Assembly (NCBI GenBank): GCA_015655195.1
Contig: JAATFM010000112.1
Coordinates: forward strand, 1-49,498
DNA length: 49,498 bases
Source of the DNA: Terriglobales bacterium
GTDB lineage: Bacteria > Acidobacteriota > Terriglobia > Terriglobales > Acidobacteriaceae
Direction of reading: 5' to 3'
The position numbers were made by a program, and so were the translations under genes. The notes beneath the pieces are model-generated. The model was given only the letters and a program-made list of their open reading frames with translations. It did not search any database and was not told where the DNA came from. Positions 33,468 to 41,983 of the stretch are shown in pieces; position 1 is the stretch's first letter; each line of letters opens with the position of its first letter.

Positions 33468-34742
33468 ATGATGAACGAACGCAATCTCCGCCGCACCATC
33501 CTCCCCAACGGACTCATTGTGCTGACCGAGCGCATGGAACACCTGCGCTCCGTGGCAATGGGTGTCTGGATCAAATCCGGCTCCCGCGCCGAAGAAGCGG
33601 AGACAAATGGAATCTCGCATTTCGTGGAGCACATGGTTTTCAAGGGCACACGCCACCGCACCGCACAGCATATTGCCCGCGAGATGGACTCGATCGGCGG
33701 CAACCTTGACGCCTTTACTGGCAAGGAGACGATCTGCTTCAACGTCAAGTCGCTCTCCGAGCATGTGCCCATTGCATTAGACGTGCTCTCCGACCTGGTG
33801 CTGAATCCTGTCTTTGCCTCGAACGACATCGAGCGCGAGCGCGGCGTGATTCTCGAAGAGATCAAGATTGACGAGGACAACCCCGACATCCTCGTCCACG
33901 AGCTTTTCACGCAGAACTTCTGGAAGGACCATCCGCTCGGCAAGCCTATCCTCGGCACTACGGACACCGTGGCTCGACTCGACCAGCCGCGGCTGCTGGA
34001 CTACCACGCCGGCCGCTTCCACGCTGGCAACATGGTCTTTTCCGCAGCCGGCAATTTGAACCACGACGAGTTCGTGCAATCCGTGGCGGAAAAATTCTCC
34101 ACGCTGCATCCGGGCGCGCAGCCTGTGGAGCTGGCCGCACCGCCTTCCAGCGCGCAGATTTTGCTCCGGAACAAGAAATCGCTAGAACAGGTGCAGATCT
34201 GCCTCGGCGTACCGTCGCCGCCAATTGCAGACGAGAACCGCTTTACGACGCTGATTTTGAACACGGTGCTCGGCGGCGGGATGAGTTCGCGGCTCTTCCA
34301 AACAATCCGCGAAGAACGCGGCATGGCGTATTCCATCTACTCGGACGTGACTCCCTACCGCGACACCGGCGCGCTGTGCGTTTTCGCGGGAACATCGGCG
34401 GGCAAGGCGCTTGAAACCATCGACCTGATCCTGGCCGAATTCGCGCGGCTCAAGCAGGAGCCACTGGCGGACGAGGAGTTGACGCGCGCCAAAGACCAGC
34501 TCAAGGGCAATATCTTGATGGGCCTCGAAAGCTCAAACTCGCGGATGGCGAATCTGGCGCGGCAGGAGATTTACTTTGGCCAGTTCTTCTCGAATGACGA
34601 GATCATCGCGCGCGTCGAAGCCGTAACCGCCGACCAGATACAACAGATGGCGCAGCAGCTCTTCGATCCGGCGCGCATTGCCGTAACGCTGTTGGGAAGG
34701 CTCGACGGCATCAAGCTGACGCGGTCGCACCTGGTGTGCTAG
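33468..34742 (+). CDS. M16-family zinc peptidase (processing-peptidase-like)
   Basis: A 424-residue cytoplasmic M16B metallopeptidase. The inverted zinc motif HxxEH is HFVEHMVFKGT (H51, E54, H55), preceded by SGSRAEEAETNGIS. The distal zinc Glu is in the usual ERGVILEEIKIDEDNPD. The second-domain signature is FQTIREERGMAYSIYSDVTP. The length fits the one-chain bacterial homologues of mitochondrial processing peptidase (PqqL/YmxG type). The substrate is unknown. The start is uncertain: ATG at 33468 or 33471 and a GTG at 33459 are all in frame. TAAAAT at 33439-33444 may be the -10. No strong ribosome-binding site is evident. A hairpin (34751-34795) follows. Confidence 0.9.
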   Translation: MMNERNLRRTILPNGLIVLTERMEHLRSVAMGVWIKSGSRAEEAETNGISHFVEHMVFKGTRHRTAQHIAREMDSIGGNLDAFTGKETICFNVKSLSEHVPIALDVLSDLVLNPVFASNDIERERGVILEEIKIDEDNPDILVHELFTQNFWKDHPLGKPILGTTDTVARLDQPRLLDYHAGRFHAGNMVFSAAGNLNHDEFVQSVAEKFSTLHPGAQPVELAAPPSSAQILLRNKKSLEQVQICLGVPSPPIADENRFTTLILNTVLGGGMSSRLFQTIREERGMAYSIYSDVTPYRDTGALCVFAGTSAGKALETIDLILAEFARLKQEPLADEELTRAKDQLKGNILMGLESSNSRMANLARQEIYFGQFFSNDEIIARVEAVTADQIQQMAQQLFDPARIAVTLLGRLDGIKLTRSHLVC

Positions 34743-34750
34743 CCACAACT

Positions 34751-34795
34751 CCGTGCCTCACCCTTGCGCCTTTTTCCTGGGACAAGGGTGTGGCT
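34751..34795. repeat. Palindromic repeat element between M16 peptidase and oxidoreductase genes
   Basis: It begins CCGTGCCTCACCCTTG and is about 88% identical by hand to 23570-23611 over about 42 nt. A stem CACCCTTG (34759-34766) pairs with CAAGGGTG (34783-34790) around a T-rich loop. It is a plausible terminator for the M16 peptidase gene. It is the clearest intergenic relative of the ccm-cluster hairpin. Confidence 0.65.
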
Positions 34796-34837
34796 CCTTG
34801 CATCTACCCACCTCTTCGTAGCATCCTTGCCATAGCC

Positions 34838-35806
34838 ATGAAAGCCATACAGATTCGCGCCACGGGCGGTCCCGAGGTGCTGGAACTTGCTGAGCTGCCG
34901 ATTCCGCAGCCCGGCGCGGGACAGGTTTTGCTGCGCGTCGAAGCCATCGGCGTCAACTTCATCGAGGCCTACTTCCGCAAAGGCCAGTACAAATCCACGC
35001 TGCCGCTCACGCCGGGCAGCGAGGCCGCCGGCATTGTGGAAGAGATTGGCCCCAGCGTCTCGGGCTTTGCCATCGGCGATGCCGTGGCTTCGACCTCCGT
35101 GATCGGCAGCTACGCGGAGTACGCGCTGGTTCCTGCCGCGCAGCTCGTCAAGGTTCCGGATGGGCTCAGTCCGGAAAAAGCCGCGGCGGCAATGCTGCAA
35201 GGGATGACGGCGCATTATCTTGCCCATTCCACATGGCCGCTCAAGCAAGGCGAGACGGCGCTGATTCATGCCGGAGCCGGCGGCACAGGGTTGCTGCTCA
35301 CGCAGATGGCAGTGCGGATTGGCGCGCGAGTCATTACGACAGTTTCCACGCCGGAAAAGGCGGAGCTTTCGCGCGAGGCCGGCGCCAGCGATGTGATTCT
35401 TTATACCGAGCAGGATTTTGCGGCCGAGACAAAGCGGCTCACTGGCGGGCGCGGCGTGGATGTGGTTTACGATTCCGTCGGCAAGACGACCTTCGAGGGC
35501 AGCCTGAGCTGCCTTCGTCCACGCGGGTTACTGGCGCTCTTCGGCGGATCGAGCGGCGCCGTTCCTCCCGTCGATCCCATTCAACTCAGCAGCAAGGGCT
35601 CGCTCTTTCTCACGCGACCCACGCTGTGGCATTACATCTCGACGCGCGAAGAATTGGAATGGCGCGCAGGTGAGGTGCTGAAGTGGGTGGCAAGCGGCGA
35701 GCTGAAGCTGCGCATGGAGCACGTCTATGCGCTCGAAGACGCTCCGCAGGCACACGCCGATCTCGAAAGCCGCAAGACGACGGGGAAAATTTTGCTGGAG
35801 CCGTGA
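34838..35806 (+). CDS. Quinone oxidoreductase (zinc-free MDR family)
   Basis: A 322-residue cytoplasmic medium-chain oxidoreductase of the quinone oxidoreductase/zeta-crystallin group, which reduces quinones with NADPH. It begins with KAIQIRATGGPEVLEL and contains TPGSEAAGIVEEIGPSV, AMLQGMTAHYLAHSTWPLK, and HAGAGGTGLLLTQMA, the NADPH-binding loop. LTGGRGVDVVYDSVGKTTFEG and DLESRKTTGKILLEP close it. Zinc-binding Cys and His of alcohol dehydrogenases are absent. The ATG at 34838 was chosen because the family N-terminus starts there. No Shine-Dalgarno is obvious; TAGCAT at about 34819 might be a -10. It lies 45 bp before the sirtuin gene. Confidence 0.93.
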   Translation: MKAIQIRATGGPEVLELAELPIPQPGAGQVLLRVEAIGVNFIEAYFRKGQYKSTLPLTPGSEAAGIVEEIGPSVSGFAIGDAVASTSVIGSYAEYALVPAAQLVKVPDGLSPEKAAAAMLQGMTAHYLAHSTWPLKQGETALIHAGAGGTGLLLTQMAVRIGARVITTVSTPEKAELSREAGASDVILYTEQDFAAETKRLTGGRGVDVVYDSVGKTTFEGSLSCLRPRGLLALFGGSSGAVPPVDPIQLSSKGSLFLTRPTLWHYISTREELEWRAGEVLKWVASGELKLRMEHVYALEDAPQAHADLESRKTTGKILLEP

Positions 35807-35850
35807 AAGAGTAAAATTGCAAGTGGGGGTCAGAATCGAGGAACAGAAAA

Positions 35851-36567
35851 ATGACCTCCATTTCCATTCGTCCCACTGATCGTGTCTTCATTCTCACCGG
35901 TGCTGGCATCAGCGCAGAGAGCGGGCTTCCCACTTTTCGCGCCTCCGATGGGTTGTGGGCCGGGCATCGCGTCGAAGACATCTGTACGCCGGAAGCGCTT
36001 GAGAGAAACCCTGCACTGGTGTGGGATTTTTACTCAAAACGCCGAGCCGACTGCGCCAAGGCTGAGCCGAATCCCGCACATAAGGCTCTGGCGGAATTGG
36101 AATCGAAGCTCGGCGAGCGATTCTTTCTCTGTACGCAGAATGTAGACGACCTGCACGAGCGCGCCGGTTCGCGGTGTCTGGTTCACATGCACGGCGAGTT
36201 GGCGAAATCGCGTTGCAGTGAAGAGTGCGGCGCGCCTCCGGTGGAAGACCACACCGTCTACGCAAGCCTCGATGAAGTGGGCCGCTGTATCTGCGGCGCG
36301 CGGCTCAGGCCGCACATCGTGTTCTTTGGCGAGATGCCGCTCGAAATGAATCGCATTCAGCAGGAACTGAACCGCTCGACGCTGATGGCGGTCATCGGAA
36401 CTTCAGGCTCCGTCTATCCCGCGGCGAACTTCGTGCATTGGGCGCGGCAGGCAGGCGCAAAGACCATTTACATCGGCCCGGAGCGGCCTCTCAATGCGGA
36501 AGCCTTCACAACAATCGTAGAAGGCAAAGCCGGCGAGGCGCTTCCGGGATTGTTTGCTGTGGAGTAG
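35851..36567 (+). CDS. cobB: NAD-dependent protein deacylase, sirtuin class III
   Basis: A 238-residue sirtuin that removes acyl groups from lysine using NAD. The NAD motif is ILTGAGISAESGLPTFR (residues 14-30), TQNVDDLHERAG follows, and the catalytic His is in VHMHGE (H114). Zinc Cys are likely C122, C126, C146 and C148. Y61 and R64 (FYSKRR) are the Tyr-x-x-Arg pair of class III sirtuins such as CobB/SIRT5, which accept succinyl and malonyl groups. The start at 35851 has GAGGA about 9 nt upstream. A hairpin (36652-36665) follows in the gap. Confidence 0.93.
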   Translation: MTSISIRPTDRVFILTGAGISAESGLPTFRASDGLWAGHRVEDICTPEALERNPALVWDFYSKRRADCAKAEPNPAHKALAELESKLGERFFLCTQNVDDLHERAGSRCLVHMHGELAKSRCSEECGAPPVEDHTVYASLDEVGRCICGARLRPHIVFFGEMPLEMNRIQQELNRSTLMAVIGTSGSVYPAANFVHWARQAGAKTIYIGPERPLNAEAFTTIVEGKAGEALPGLFAVE

Positions 36568-36780
36568 GCTGCGAGTTGCAATCCAAAACACGCCATCTAT
36601 TGTCGGACGAAACATTTCTTCTTCTCTGAAACGTTAAGCGCCACAAAAAACGGAGCTTTAGCTCCTGAGGGATTGCCTCCTTGCAAGCGACTCTCATTCT
36701 TGAGACGGAGGATTTGTCCGCCGGACCGGTTTAGTGGAGAATAGACGCAAGCCTGCTTCCTCTCTCTGGCTCAACCTGAC
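36568..36780. other. Intergenic region between sirtuin and Cys-rich protein genes
   Basis: 213 bp. It contains the hairpin GGAGC/GCTCC (36652-36665), probably the sirtuin terminator, and an inverted repeat TCTCA-N4-TGAGA in the middle. I see no consensus -10 with good -35 and no recognisable riboswitch. Confidence 0.35.
36652..36665. terminator. Hairpin after the sirtuin gene
   Basis: GGAGC and GCTCC pair around a 4-nt TTTA loop, 85 bp after the stop. The stem is short and followed by GAGGG rather than a T-tract, so termination is uncertain. Confidence 0.4.
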
Positions 36781-37161
36781 ATGCGGCGATTCATGGCAAT
36801 CTCGGCGGTTCTCGCGCTGCTCTCTTTGTGGAGCGCGCCGCTGCTCGCCGCGATGGCCGCAGGTTCCGGGCGAAACCTGCCTGCCTGCTGCCGCAGAAAC
36901 GGCAAGCACCACTGCATGATGCCGGGAACAGAGCAGCCGGTCACAACGCCTGCCATCTCCGCGCCACATGAGAAGTGCCCCTGCTTTCCCAAAAGCCTGT
37001 TACCCGGCACTGCGCGCGTGGGCCTCTTCACACTGCCGCCGGGAGGATTGTTCTTTGCAGCAATCCAAAGCCATCCGGCAGTTTTTGCTCAGACGGAAGC
37101 ACACTACCGCGTAGCGAGCGACCGCTCGCGCCAGAAGCGCGGTCCTCCCGCAAGGCTCTAG
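36781..37161 (+). CDS. Small exported Cys/His-rich protein
   Basis: A 126-residue protein with a signal peptide (RRFMAISAVLALLSLWSAPLLAAMAA). The mature part contains LPACCRRNGKHHCMM and EKCPCFPKSLLP, a clustered Cys/His set that would suit metal binding (copper-type DUF2946-like proteins come to mind, but no family is certain). The C-terminus is basic and low in structure. It lies 169 bp before the Oar-like receptor gene and on the same strand, so it may act with it, for example as a metal-handling partner; this is inference. No clear Shine-Dalgarno precedes the ATG; a second in-frame ATG lies four codons later. Confidence 0.6.
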   Translation: MRRFMAISAVLALLSLWSAPLLAAMAAGSGRNLPACCRRNGKHHCMMPGTEQPVTTPAISAPHEKCPCFPKSLLPGTARVGLFTLPPGGLFFAAIQSHPAVFAQTEAHYRVASDRSRQKRGPPARL

Positions 37162-37330
37162 CCCTTTTTCTCCGGCATTCCAGGCGCTCGAAAACCGACA
37201 AAAGCGTGTGCACGTTTGCGCGCAACGATAGCTTTCGTTGGCACTGCTCTGCTCACGCAAAGCCGCAGCGCATTTTGTCATGGATACCGGGAACTCACAC
37301 GCACTCCTTCCGATACGACAAGGCAAATTT

Positions 37331-40267
37331 GTGAGATTGCGGAAATTTTCATGCTATTGGCGAAAGCGCGGAAGCGCTCTCGCGTGTCTTGCGCTCCTGC
37401 TTTTTATATTGAGAACGCTCTGCGCGCAGGAGTCTTTAACCGGCGCATCGATCACCGGCCGTGTGCTGGACCCAAGCGGCGCCGTCATCGCGTACGCGAA
37501 GGTGGATGCGCTACATACGGCAACGAACCAGAGCTACACAACACAATCGGACGGGCAAGGTCGCTTCCGGTTCGCCTATCTACCATCAGGGCAATATCGC
37601 ATCCGCGCACACTCCGCCGGATTTCAGGACGCGGAGCGCGAGGCACAGCTCACAGTCGGCGCGGCCTTCGACCTGACGCTCTCGCTTTCGCTCACGGCAA
37701 CGACGAATATCCGCGTATCGGACGAGCCTCCAGTGATTGAAACCGATCGCAGCCAGATTGGCGAAACCATCAATCAGGCTGAGATTATGAACCTGCCCTA
37801 TGAAGGGCGAAATTATCTCGACCTGGCACTGCTGGCGCCCGGAGTTTCACCAACGAACACCGCAAGTACGCAGACTTTGGCCGAGACCTCGGAAGTTGTC
37901 GGTCAGGGCTACTCGGTCAACAGCCAGCGAAATTTCTCGAACGGCTTTATCGTGGACGGCCTCTCCGCAAATGACGACGCCGCGGGTGTTGCGGGCAATG
38001 TCTTCAGCATGGACGCGGTGAGCGAGTTTCAGGTAGTCACATCCGGCGGGCAGGCCGAGTTCGGGCGCGCCATGGGCGGCTACTTCAACCTCATCACGCG
38101 AAGCGGAACCAACGATCTGCACGGCACAGCTTACGGCTTTCTTCGCAATCAACGGCTGAATGCGGACAACGCGCTTTCCGGGAACAAGCTGCCTCTTACG
38201 CAAGGGCAGTACGGAGCGAGCCTCAGTGGTCCGCTCAAGAAAAATCGCACCTTTGCCTTTGGTAATTTTGAAGAGCAGCGTCTCAACACAAATGGCATCG
38301 TTACAATCAGCCCCTCCAATGCGGCGCAGATCGATGCGCGGCTGACGGCAGTCGGCTACCCTGCCCCGCTGCTGCCCGTAGGCGCAGAACCAACGACGCT
38401 TTATCCCACAACGCAGCATACAGACAACGCATTTGCCCGCGGCGACCATCGCTTCAGCTCGAAAGACCAGCTCAATGCGCGATACAGCTTTTACAAGCTG
38501 AGCAGCATCAACGCACGCGGCGTGGGTGGATTGAATGCTGTCAGCAATGGCACGTCGGTCTATGACACCAACAACACCGTCGCCGTAAGCAATCTCGCCA
38601 CACTCTCGCCGCATATCTTGAATGAGACACGTGGACAGTTCGTGTACGACAGTCTCAACGCGCCCCCTAATGACGAGATCGGACCAGTGGTGACAATCTC
38701 CGGCGTCGCGACCTTCGGACGCTCGACCTCTTCGCCGACGGCGCGGCTTAATTATCTTTACGAAGCTGTGGACAATCTCATCATGGAGCGCGGCGCGCAT
38801 ACCTTCAAGATGGGCGCGGATTTCCTCTTCAACGACGACACGATTACCTATCCGCAGTCGCTGCGCGGCAGTTATTCCTTCGGGGCGTCGACTGTGACAC
38901 AGAATGGTGTCACGACCAGCTATTCTGCGCTTCAGAATTTCCTGCGCGGAGTCTACAACTCTCAGGGCTACACGCAGAACTTCGGCATTCCGACGGTTCA
39001 GCAGAACAATCCCAACATCGGCTTTTACGCGCAGGACGAATGGAAGGCCGCTCCGGCATTCACACTCAATGCTGGCGTGCGCTACGACCTTGAGTTTCTG
39101 CGTACCATCAACACGGCTATCGGCAATGTTTCGCCGCGCATCGGCTTTGCGTGGTCTCCGTTTACAAGCCGCAGAACCGTGGTGCGCGGCAGCTACGGGC
39201 TTTACTATGACCGCATTCCACTGCGCCCGCTGGCCAACGCGCTGCTCTCCGCGCATAACACCATCGACCCGGCGCGGGCGGCTCTGCTGAGCTATACCTT
39301 TTCGCCAGGACAGGCCGGAGCGCCAACATTTCCGGACGTTGCAGTGGCGCCGCCTGCGGAAGCCGTTGAGAACTATTCGCTCATGGCCCCGAACATTCAC
39401 ACCCCGTATTCGCAACAGGCGAGCCTGGGCGTGGAACAGCAGCTTTTCGCACGCAGCACGCTCGGCGTGAGCTATCAGCATGTGCGCGGCGAGCACCTGA
39501 TCGGCTCCATCAACACAAACATCAACACGGATGGCACGCGCCCAGATCCAACGCGCGGCAACATCAAGCCGTATAGCTCGGTCTTCGATTCCTACTACGA
39601 TGGTCTCGAAGTTTCCTTTACGCAGAGACCCGTCCCGTGGGGCACGGCACGCGTTTCCTACACGTGGTCCAAGGCGATCGACGACATCGGCGAATTCTTC
39701 TTCAGCGCGCCGATCAACAATTTCAACCCAGGCCAGGACCGTAGCCGCGCAGACGACGACCAGCGCCATCGCGTTGTCTTCAGCGCCGCGCTGAACTCCC
39801 CGACAAAACCCGCCGCGGACTGGGCCGGTCGCATCACTCACGGCTGGCGGCTCGGCGGCATCCTGCAGTATTACTCGCGGCTGCCATACAACATCACAAC
39901 CGGAGCGAACACGAAACAAGCGACCTCGCAGCGCCCCTGTGCCGCCGGCTACAGCCTGACAGCAGATGGAGGACTCAACCCCTGCACAGAAGGACTGACC
40001 GGGGCGGTGATTGGCCGCAATGCGGGCACGGGCTTCGACTTCTTCGGCCTGAATGCGCGCCTGAGCCGCACCTTCTTGCTCACCGAACGCATCAAGCTCG
40101 AAGGCATGGCCGAGGCATTCAACTCGCTCAACCATCGCAACGACGTGATTCCCAATGCCACATGGGGTTCCGGCTCGTATCCCGCGAATCCGAATGCGAG
40201 TTTCGGCCAAGCCACATCGGTCGGAGACCCGCGCAGCATACAACTCGCTGTGCGCGTTAACTTTTGA
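37331..40267 (+). CDS. Oar-like TonB-dependent outer-membrane receptor
   Basis: A roughly 978-residue outer-membrane receptor. The signal peptide (RLRKFSCYWRKRGSALACLA then LLLFILRTLCAQ) precedes a carboxypeptidase-regulatory domain (ASITGRVLDPSGAVIAYAKV, with GRFRFAYLPSGQYRI). A plug domain (NLPYEGRNYLDLALLAPGVS, FIVDGLSANDD, VSEFQVVTSGGQAEFGRAMG) follows, with a barrel ending in RSIQLAVRVNF. Family features match the Oar group of TonB-linked proteins. The ligand is unknown; the Cys/His-rich neighbour hints at a metal. GTG at 37331 with AAGG 7 nt upstream gives the best signal peptide, but ATG at 37280 is a possible start. A second receptor of this type is at 13421-16150. The two are similar in plan, not close copies. 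Confidence 0.85.
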   Translation: MRLRKFSCYWRKRGSALACLALLLFILRTLCAQESLTGASITGRVLDPSGAVIAYAKVDALHTATNQSYTTQSDGQGRFRFAYLPSGQYRIRAHSAGFQDAEREAQLTVGAAFDLTLSLSLTATTNIRVSDEPPVIETDRSQIGETINQAEIMNLPYEGRNYLDLALLAPGVSPTNTASTQTLAETSEVVGQGYSVNSQRNFSNGFIVDGLSANDDAAGVAGNVFSMDAVSEFQVVTSGGQAEFGRAMGGYFNLITRSGTNDLHGTAYGFLRNQRLNADNALSGNKLPLTQGQYGASLSGPLKKNRTFAFGNFEEQRLNTNGIVTISPSNAAQIDARLTAVGYPAPLLPVGAEPTTLYPTTQHTDNAFARGDHRFSSKDQLNARYSFYKLSSINARGVGGLNAVSNGTSVYDTNNTVAVSNLATLSPHILNETRGQFVYDSLNAPPNDEIGPVVTISGVATFGRSTSSPTARLNYLYEAVDNLIMERGAHTFKMGADFLFNDDTITYPQSLRGSYSFGASTVTQNGVTTSYSALQNFLRGVYNSQGYTQNFGIPTVQQNNPNIGFYAQDEWKAAPAFTLNAGVRYDLEFLRTINTAIGNVSPRIGFAWSPFTSRRTVVRGSYGLYYDRIPLRPLANALLSAHNTIDPARAALLSYTFSPGQAGAPTFPDVAVAPPAEAVENYSLMAPNIHTPYSQQASLGVEQQLFARSTLGVSYQHVRGEHLIGSINTNINTDGTRPDPTRGNIKPYSSVFDSYYDGLEVSFTQRPVPWGTARVSYTWSKAIDDIGEFFFSAPINNFNPGQDRSRADDDQRHRVVFSAALNSPTKPAADWAGRITHGWRLGGILQYYSRLPYNITTGANTKQATSQRPCAAGYSLTADGGLNPCTEGLTGAVIGRNAGTGFDFFGLNARLSRTFLLTERIKLEGMAEAFNSLNHRNDVIPNATWGSGSYPANPNASFGQATSVGDPRSIQLAVRVNF

Positions 40268-40357
40268 TCGCGGCTGGCTGGCGCGAGAGCCGGTGCCGGA
40301 TGCGACATCGGCTCTTGTATCATCAGAGATCAGTACTTCTACGCAAAGGAATTCTCA

Positions 40358-41638
40358 GTGCCTGAAGTCAACGCCTCCTCGGCCGCACCCGCCGCACGCC
40401 GCTCTCCGCTCCGCATTGCCATCTTTGGCTTTGGCACCGTCGGCAGCTCCGTCGCACGGATTCTCGCCGAGTCACAGCCTCCGCAGCTCAAGCTGACGCA
40501 TATCTTTAACCGCGGCGTGGCGCGCAAAAAAGCGGATTGGGTTGGCGGCGATGTGGTCTGGAGCGAAGATGCCGAGGCCGTGCTCGCATCGGATGCAGAC
40601 GTGATCGTGGAGCTGGCTGGCGGACTTGATCCGGCTGGCGCGTGGGTTCGCAAGGCGCTGACGGCGGGCAAATCCGTAGTTACGGCAAACAAAAAGCTCA
40701 TTGCCTATTACGGCGTGGAACTGGAACGGCTGGCAGCGGCGAATGGCGGGCATTTGAAGTACGGCGCTGCGGTCGCGGGCGGAATCCCCGTGATTCCCGG
40801 CATCGAACAGGGGCTGGCCGGTGACAGCATCGAGCGCATGGAAGGCATTCTGAACGGCACCTGTAACTTCATCCTGAGCAAAATGGAAGAAGGAGCCGAT
40901 TACGCCGAGGTGCTGAAGGACGCACAGGCCAAGGGCTATGCCGAGGCCGACCCGACGGAAGACGTAGGCGGATTCGACGCCCGCGCCAAGCTCTCGATTC
41001 TCATGCGGCTGGCGCTACGCGTGGAAGTCGATCCCGAGCAGATTGTTCCCAAGGCGATTACGGACGTTGCGGCCATTGACTTCAGCTATGCGCGCGACCT
41101 GGGCTGCACGATCCGGCAGATCGCCCGCGCCGACAAGACAAGCGGCGCAGTGGCGGCTTCGGTCGGTCCAACACTCGTTGATCTTCGCTCGCCGCTGGCC
41201 TGGTCTCGCGGCACGGAGAACATGGTTGTGCTGAGCGGCAAGTACGGCGGCGATGTGGTCTTCTCCGGCCACGGAGCTGGCGGGCATCCCACGGCCGTTG
41301 CCGTTGTCAGCGACCTGCTGGCGCTGGCCGCGGGCTCGCGCCGCGTCGAGCTTCCATCAGCCAAAGCCGTCATCGGCTCCGAGATGGAACTACCGCACTA
41401 CATCCGTTTCCTGGTTTATGATCGCCCTGGCATCGTGGCTGAGATTACCCTGGCGCTGGCCCGCGAGCAGATCAACATTCGCGCCATTGTGCAGAAGGCC
41501 GGCTACCCGGCCAACGCGCTGCCGTTTGTCGTGACCGTGGAGCCGTGCAAGTCCTCCACGCTCAAGCGAGCGCTCGAAGGCATCCGCTGCCTGGACTGCA
41601 TGATCGCGCCGCCACTGGACTTACAGATGTTAGAGTAA
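40358..41638 (+). CDS. hom: Homoserine dehydrogenase
   Basis: A 426-residue homoserine dehydrogenase, which reduces aspartate-semialdehyde to homoserine in the threonine/methionine branch. The N-terminal Rossmann motif is IFGFGTVGSSVARIL. VVTANKKLIAYYG carries the conserved Lys, and the substrate-binding segment is GGIPVIPGIEQGLAGDSIER. ILNGTCNFILSKME is the family signature. A C-terminal ACT domain (YIRFLVYDRPGIVAEITLAL) suggests feedback by threonine. The start is GTG at 40358 with AAAGGA 7 nt upstream; TATCAT at 40317-40322 is a possible -10. It lies before the small Cys protein gene on the same strand. Confidence 0.96.
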   Translation: MPEVNASSAAPAARRSPLRIAIFGFGTVGSSVARILAESQPPQLKLTHIFNRGVARKKADWVGGDVVWSEDAEAVLASDADVIVELAGGLDPAGAWVRKALTAGKSVVTANKKLIAYYGVELERLAAANGGHLKYGAAVAGGIPVIPGIEQGLAGDSIERMEGILNGTCNFILSKMEEGADYAEVLKDAQAKGYAEADPTEDVGGFDARAKLSILMRLALRVEVDPEQIVPKAITDVAAIDFSYARDLGCTIRQIARADKTSGAVAASVGPTLVDLRSPLAWSRGTENMVVLSGKYGGDVVFSGHGAGGHPTAVAVVSDLLALAAGSRRVELPSAKAVIGSEMELPHYIRFLVYDRPGIVAEITLALAREQINIRAIVQKAGYPANALPFVVTVEPCKSSTLKRALEGIRCLDCMIAPPLDLQMLE

Positions 41639-41708
41639 GCGAGATGGGAGTCCCGCGCAGATTGTGCCGCGCCGGTTCCCAACCATCGACTCGGCGGAGG
41701 CACACTCT

Positions 41709-41915
41709 ATGATCGACACCATCTTTCGATGTGAAATCTGCGGCACGGAGAGCGAGAATCCCATCCGCTGGGTTGTCATCGACTGCAGCAGCTCGCATCT
41801 GACGGTTTACCGCTGGTCCAACGAGGCCGCCTGCACGCCCGGAGCGCGCCACTACTGCGGCGAGGCCCACGCGGGAGTCTATATCAGCCGCTGGTTCGAA
41901 AATTATTGCTCGTAA
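41709..41915 (+). CDS. Small Cys-containing protein, possible zinc-binding
   Basis: A 68-residue protein. It opens with FRCEICGTESENPIRWVVID, a CxxC pair like half a zinc ribbon, and ends with HYCGEAHAGVYISRWFENYC, which supplies more Cys/His. The family is not recognised. A GGAGG 8 nt before the ATG at 41709 supports it as a real gene. It follows hom by 70 bp and could be cotranscribed. A regulatory or structural role in a small complex is guesswork. Confidence 0.6.
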   Translation: MIDTIFRCEICGTESENPIRWVVIDCSSSHLTVYRWSNEAACTPGARHYCGEAHAGVYISRWFENYCS

Positions 41916-41963
41916 ATGTAAGCTTCAGGAGCTAAAACCCCCTCCGTTCCGGCGCATCGTAAT

Positions 41964-41983
41964 GCCGGGGATAAATCCCCGGC
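41964..41983. terminator. Hairpin between convergent small Cys protein and LacI genes
   Basis: A perfect 8-bp stem (GCCGGGGA with TCCCCGGC) and a TAAA loop directly abuts the stop codon of the minus-strand LacI gene. The preceding GGAGCTAAAACCCCC resembles repeats that recur in acidobacterial genomes, as far as I recall. It could end both genes. Confidence 0.6.

Noticed and set aside
36690..36720. A Fur-like box before the Cys-rich protein gene
   Set aside because: Only a 5-bp inverted repeat TCTCA/TGAGA is present; it does not fit the Fur consensus well enough.
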